Source: CAITWD01 sp963727285
Lineage (GTDB): Bacteria > Actinomycetota > Thermoleophilia > Miltoncostaeales > Miltoncostaeaceae
Assembly (NCBI GenBank): GCA_963727285.1
Contig: CAVSFF010000001.1
Location: 62,001 to 126,000, forward strand
DNA length: 64,000 bases
Direction of reading: 5' to 3'
Shown here: positions 60,383-64,000 of the stretch, piece by piece
Position numbering within the stretch: position 1 is the first letter of the stretch
Layout: every line of letters starts with the position of its first letter
The notes under the pieces: generated by a model
Databases searched by the model: none
What the model saw: the letters and a program-made list of their open reading frames with translations, nothing else
Told to the model about the DNA's origin: nothing
Translations under genes and position numbers: made by a program

Positions 60383-62206
60383 GTGCAACAAGACCTGATC
60401 CGCAACTTCTGCATCATCGCCCACATCGACCACGGGAAGTCGACGTTGGCAGACCGCATCCTCCAGCTCACCGGTGCGGTCACCGAGCGGGATATGCGGG
60501 AGCAGATTCTCGATTCCATGGATCTCGAGCGCGAGCGCGGGATCACCATCAAGGCCCAGGCCGTCCGGGTCTTCTACACGGCCAATGACGGGGTGACCTA
60601 CCAGCTGAATCTGATCGATACGCCCGGACACGTCGATTTCAGCTACGAGGTATCGCGCAGTCTGGCCGCGTGCGAGGGGGCGCTGCTGGTCGTCGACGCC
60701 AGCCAGGGCATCGAAGCGCAGACGCTGGCCAACACCTATCTGGCGATCGAGGGCGACCTCGAGCTGATCCCGGTGCTCAACAAGATCGACCTGCCGGCGG
60801 CCGAGCCCGAATTGCACGGAGGTGCCGTCGCGGAGCTCATCGGCGTCGACCCGTCCAGCGTGCTGAGGATCTCCGCGAAGACCGGCGAGGGTGTGGCGGA
60901 TGTCCTGGAGGCGATCGTCGCCCGGATTCCCGCCCCCAGCGGCGATCCGGACGCGCCCGTGCGGGCGCTGATCTTCGACTCGGTCTACGACCAGTATCGG
61001 GGCGTCGTCGCATTCGTCCGCGTCATCGACGGTGCCTTCGCCAAGGGCGAACGCCTCGTCGCGATGCAGACCGGCCGCGAGGTTGCCACCGAGGAAGTCG
61101 GGGTCATGACCCCGACGATGCTCCCGACAGGCCGCCTCGCCGCCGGCGAGACCGGCTACCTGGTCACTGGGCTCAAGTCGGTCGGTGATCTGAAGGTGGG
61201 CGACACGCTCACGCTCGCGCGTAAGCCTGCCGCCGCGGCGCTGGCCGGATACCGCGAGGTCAAGCCGATGGTGTTCTGCGGGCTGTTTCCGCTGGACGCC
61301 GACGACTATCCGGATCTTCGCGATGCACTCGAGAAGCTGTCGCTCAACGACGCGTCCCTGGTGTGGGAGCCGGAGACCTCGCAGGCGCTCGGGTTCGGTT
61401 TCCGCTGCGGATTCCTCGGGCTGCTGCATATGGACATCGTGCGCGAGCGCCTTGAGCGTGAGTACGACCTCGAACTCCTCGCGACGACCCCGAACGTCGA
61501 GTACCACCTCACCACGACAAGCGGGGACGAGCTTGCGGTGCGGTCGCCGGTCGATCTGCCGCCGCCGACGAACACGGAAAGCATTCGCGAGCCGTACGTG
61601 CGCTGCACGATCCTCGTGCCCACCGACGGAGTCGGTGCGGTGATGCAGCTCTGTCAGGAGCGCCGCGGCCAGTACGTGACGATGATGCCGATCGAGCAGC
61701 GGCAACAGATCATCTACGACCTTCCCCTTGCCGAGATCGTGACCGACTTCTACGACCAGCTCAAGAGCCGCACCCGCGGCTATGCGTCGCTGGACTATGA
61801 GATCGCCGGGTACCGGGAGAGTCCGCTGGTCAAGCTCGACATTCTCCTGGCGGGCGACCCCGTCGACGCGCTGTCGATGATCGTCCACAAGGACCTGGCC
61901 TACGGGCGCGGGAAGGCGCTCGTGGAGCGGCTCCGGGAGACCATCCCGCGCCAGCTGTTCGAGGTGCCGATCCAGGCGGCGATCGGCGGCCGCATCATCG
62001 CCCGCGAGACGATCAAGGCGCGGCGCAAAGATGTGCTGGCCAAGTGCTACGGCGGCGACATCAGCCGTAAGCGCAAGCTGCTGGAGCGACAGAAGGAAGG
62101 CAAGAAGCGCATGAAGCAGGTGGGGAGCATCGAAGTGCCCCAGGAGGCCTTCCTGTCAGTCCTCACGCTCGGATCGAGCTCGGACGGCAACGGGTCCAAG
62201 AAGTAG
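60383..62206 (+). CDS. lepA: Elongation factor 4 (LepA)
   Basis: Translational GTPase involved in ribosome back-translocation or assembly, 607 residues. G1 AHIDHGKST, G3 DTPGHVDF, G4 NKID, ERGITIKAQAV switch, and the LepA-specific C-terminal domain (GYASLDYEIAGYRESPLVKLD; KCYGGDISRKRKLL). GTG start. hemW follows after 6 bases. Confidence 0.97.
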   Translation: MQQDLIRNFCIIAHIDHGKSTLADRILQLTGAVTERDMREQILDSMDLERERGITIKAQAVRVFYTANDGVTYQLNLIDTPGHVDFSYEVSRSLAACEGALLVVDASQGIEAQTLANTYLAIEGDLELIPVLNKIDLPAAEPELHGGAVAELIGVDPSSVLRISAKTGEGVADVLEAIVARIPAPSGDPDAPVRALIFDSVYDQYRGVVAFVRVIDGAFAKGERLVAMQTGREVATEEVGVMTPTMLPTGRLAAGETGYLVTGLKSVGDLKVGDTLTLARKPAAAALAGYREVKPMVFCGLFPLDADDYPDLRDALEKLSLNDASLVWEPETSQALGFGFRCGFLGLLHMDIVRERLEREYDLELLATTPNVEYHLTTTSGDELAVRSPVDLPPPTNTESIREPYVRCTILVPTDGVGAVMQLCQERRGQYVTMMPIEQRQQIIYDLPLAEIVTDFYDQLKSRTRGYASLDYEIAGYRESPLVKLDILLAGDPVDALSMIVHKDLAYGRGKALVERLRETIPRQLFEVPIQAAIGGRIIARETIKARRKDVLAKCYGGDISRKRKLLERQKEGKKRMKQVGSIEVPQEAFLSVLTLGSSSDGNGSKK

Positions 62207-62212
62207 CCGGCG

Positions 62213-63307
62213 ATGGTCCGCCATCTTTACGTGCACCTGCCGTTCTGTGCGTCGCGCTGCGGGTACTGCGGGTTCGTCGTCGAGGTCGGGGCGCTCGATC
62301 GACGTGACGCGTACCTCGCGGCACTCGGGACCGAACTGGCAGCCGAGCGGGAGCGCCTGGATGTGCTCGACACCGTCTATCTCGGCGGAGGTACGCCGAC
62401 CCTGATGCGCCCGCACCGCATCGCCGTGCTGCTCGAGGCGATCGCGCCCCGACGTGCGCCGACGGCCGAGGTGTCGATGGAAGCCAACCCCGAGACCGTC
62501 GACCGCGCCGCCTGGCGTCGCTATCGCGAGGCCGGCGTCACCCGCGTTTCGATCGGCGCCCAGTCGTTCCAGCCGGAGCTTCTGACCGCCCTCGAGCGTC
62601 GCGCGACGCCGGACCAGGTGCGTCGTGCGGTGGCGTGTGCACAGGACTCCGGCTTCGCATCGGTCAGCGTCGACCTGCTGTTCGGCGTTCCGGGCCAGAC
62701 CGCGGACCAGCTGGCGCGTGACATCGCGGAAGTGGCGGCGCTCGGGGTCGACCACGTCTCGTGGTACGAGCTCGAGATCAAGCCGGGCACGGCGCTGGAG
62801 CGCATGGGTGCCGAACTCCCGGACGAGGACTGGGCGGCCGACGCCTACGAGAGCATCGTGGCCGAGCTCGAACACCACGGATACCGCTGGTACGAGACGG
62901 CGAACTTCGCGCGACCCGGTCACGAATGCCGGCACAGCCTGGCCTATTGGGAGGCTCGCGATTACCTCGGTATCGGCGTCGGGGCGGTCAGCACGATCGA
63001 GGGGGTGCGCTGGCGCAACCGCAGCGGGCTGGCGTCCTATCTCGGCGAGTTGGCGCGCGACGGCCGGCCCGGCCGGACCCACGAGCCCCTCGACGACGCT
63101 GTCCGGCGACGGGAGCGCTGGATGCTCGGCTTGCGTCTCGACCGGCCGCTGGACACCGTGTGGGCCGGCCCCCCGGACCATCCGGATGCCCTGGCGCGCC
63201 TGGCCGACGGCGGGCTGCTCGAGGTCAGCGGTTCGCAGGTCGCGCTCACGCGCCGCGGACGGTTCGTTCAGAATGCGGTACTGCACCAGCTGATGGAGTA
63301 CGCATGA
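62213..63307 (+). CDS. hemW: Heme chaperone HemW (radical SAM, HemN-like)
   Basis: 364 residues. Radical SAM cluster motif C-x3-C-x2-C in FCASRCGYCGF, followed by LGGGTPTLM, VSMEANPETV and VSIGAQSF. The fourth Cys that true HemN oxidases carry before the cluster is absent, which fits HemW rather than coproporphyrinogen dehydrogenase. C-terminal HemN domain (WMLGLRLDRPLD) present. ATG 62213; its stop overlaps the hrcA start. Confidence 0.92.
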   Translation: MVRHLYVHLPFCASRCGYCGFVVEVGALDRRDAYLAALGTELAAERERLDVLDTVYLGGGTPTLMRPHRIAVLLEAIAPRRAPTAEVSMEANPETVDRAAWRRYREAGVTRVSIGAQSFQPELLTALERRATPDQVRRAVACAQDSGFASVSVDLLFGVPGQTADQLARDIAEVAALGVDHVSWYELEIKPGTALERMGAELPDEDWAADAYESIVAELEHHGYRWYETANFARPGHECRHSLAYWEARDYLGIGVGAVSTIEGVRWRNRSGLASYLGELARDGRPGRTHEPLDDAVRRRERWMLGLRLDRPLDTVWAGPPDHPDALARLADGGLLEVSGSQVALTRRGRFVQNAVLHQLMEYA

Positions 63308-64000
63308 CCACGTCGTCCGCACGCGACGCATCGGGCCCCGCGGAGCTCAGCCCCCGCCAGGAGCAGATCCTCGGCGCGGTCGTCGAGCGGTTCATCGCCA
63401 GCGGGACACCGGTCGGAAGCCGTCACATCGCCGGAACGCACGGGATCGACTTTGCGCCCTCGACCGTCCGGTACGAGCTGGCCCGTCTCGAGCAGCTCGG
63501 CTATCTGAGCCATCCGCACACCTCCGCCGGCCGGGTGCCGACCGATCGCGGGTATCGCTATTACGTCGACCGGCTGGTGCCGCGTGGCGGTGGCGCGCTC
63601 ATTCCGTCGAACGCACTCGAGACCGCGGTCGACCTGGGGGAGGTGCGCACCGAAGTCGAGGGCGCGCTGCAGCGCCTGGCCGACGCCATTTCGCAGCTGA
63701 CCTCACTGCTTGGCGTGGTGACCGCGCCGGCGACCCGCATCGCGACGATCCGCCACGTCGAGGTGCTGCTGTTGCAACCGCAGCTGGTGACCGTCGTCGT
63801 CATCACCTCCACCGGGTCCGTCAGCAAGCGCATGGTCGCGTTCGAGCGTCCGGTCGATCCGGGTCTGGTCGACTGGGCCAAGGCCGTGTTCAACGAGCGC
63901 CTGACCGGCGTGGGGGTCGGGGCGCGGACGCTCGATTCGCGCCTGTCGGATCCGACGCTGAGCATGCGGGAGCACGAGTTTCTGGACGCGCTCTCCCCGG
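63304..64000 (+). CDS. hrcA: Heat-inducible transcription repressor HrcA (3' end outside window)
   Basis: Repressor of groE/dnaK-type chaperone genes through CIRCE sites. The visible 232 residues include the winged helix (LSPRQEQILGAVVERFIASG, PSTVRYELARLEQLGYLSHPHTSAGRVPTDRGYRYYVD) and part of the GAF-like domain (LLLLQPQLVTVVVITSTG region). The frame stays open to the right edge, so the gene is truncated by the window. ATG overlaps the hemW stop; hemW-hrcA order is conserved in many Gram-positives. dnaJ would be expected next. Confidence 0.95.
   Translation, partial: MTTSSARDASGPAELSPRQEQILGAVVERFIASGTPVGSRHIAGTHGIDFAPSTVRYELARLEQLGYLSHPHTSAGRVPTDRGYRYYVDRLVPRGGGALIPSNALETAVDLGEVRTEVEGALQRLADAISQLTSLLGVVTAPATRIATIRHVEVLLLQPQLVTVVVITSTGSVSKRMVAFERPVDPGLVDWAKAVFNERLTGVGVGARTLDSRLSDPTLSMREHEFLDALSP

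Noticed and set aside
1..64000. CRISPR arrays, insertion sequences, integrases, phage genes, toxin-antitoxin pairs
   Set aside because: No regularly spaced direct repeats, no transposase or recombinase motifs, and no recognisable TA pair were found on either strand.

Overview
The window is about 64 kb of GC-rich chromosomal DNA from a bacterium, most likely a deep-branching actinomycete such as a Thermoleophilia relative. That assignment is inference. It rests on GC-rich third codon positions, tightly overlapped operons (GTGA, ATGA and TTGA junctions), frequent GTG/TTG starts, several mRNAs that look leaderless, an MreBCD-RodA elongasome operon, and tRNA genes without an encoded CCA. I see no insertion sequence, transposase, integrase, phage gene, plasmid gene or CRISPR array. 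It reads as ordinary core chromosome with signalling and accessory islands in between.

Layout. 1-8450: end of an amidohydrolase gene, birA, a zinc-motif protein, a light-repair cluster (frameshifted photolyase, NhaA antiporter, CarH-like B12-dependent MerR regulator), and two divergent zinc-family dehydrogenases. 8513-17520: tRNA-His and tRNA-Leu, then tig-clpP-clpX-valS-folC, a membrane protein, ndk and maf. 17678-22045: an isochorismatase-fold protein, a hybrid histidine kinase and a REC-EAL protein. 22508-34334: mreB-mreC-mreD-mrdA-rodA, an unknown gene, rng, rplU-rpmA-obgE-proB(frameshifted)-nadD and rsfS. 34425-38360: TauE exporter, tRNA-Ala, dehydrogenase, cupin, MBL-fold protein, methyltransferase. 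38602-41209: a second copy of the isochorismatase-fold plus hybrid kinase pair. 41245-42887: glnK-amtB. 43063-47423: secreted and membrane proteins (beta-lactamase-like hydrolase, S53 sedolisin, lipid-binding-like protein, GxGD-motif membrane protein). 47413-54703: FabF, MFS exporter, DUF3054, LLM oxidoreductase, glutathionyl-hydroquinone-reductase-like protein, DCC protein, small proteins and a GNAT. 54751-64000: leuS, holA, rpsT, murJ, lepA, hemW and the start of hrcA.

How the genes work together. The core blocks cover protein folding and turnover (tig, clpP, clpX, hrcA), aminoacylation (valS, leuS), ribosome components and assembly (rplU, rpmA, rpsT, obgE, rsfS, lepA) and lateral wall growth (mreBCD, PBP2, RodA, MurJ). 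The most distinctive feature is a two-gene module found twice. In each copy a protein with an isochorismatase/nicotinamidase fold, lacking the usual catalytic Asp in both copies and the catalytic Lys in one, lies directly upstream of a PAS-PAS hybrid histidine kinase. One copy also carries a REC-EAL c-di-GMP phosphodiesterase. I infer that the pseudoenzyme senses a ligand or partners the kinase.

Other oddities: photolyase and proB each need one base removed to be read through; several genes have no ATG/GTG/TTG start where homology begins (mreB, rng, tauE, a GNAT); the tig start codon begins on the last base of tRNA-Leu; Obg has a degenerate GTP-specificity motif; PII lacks Tyr51; and the rplU leader is rich in hairpins.
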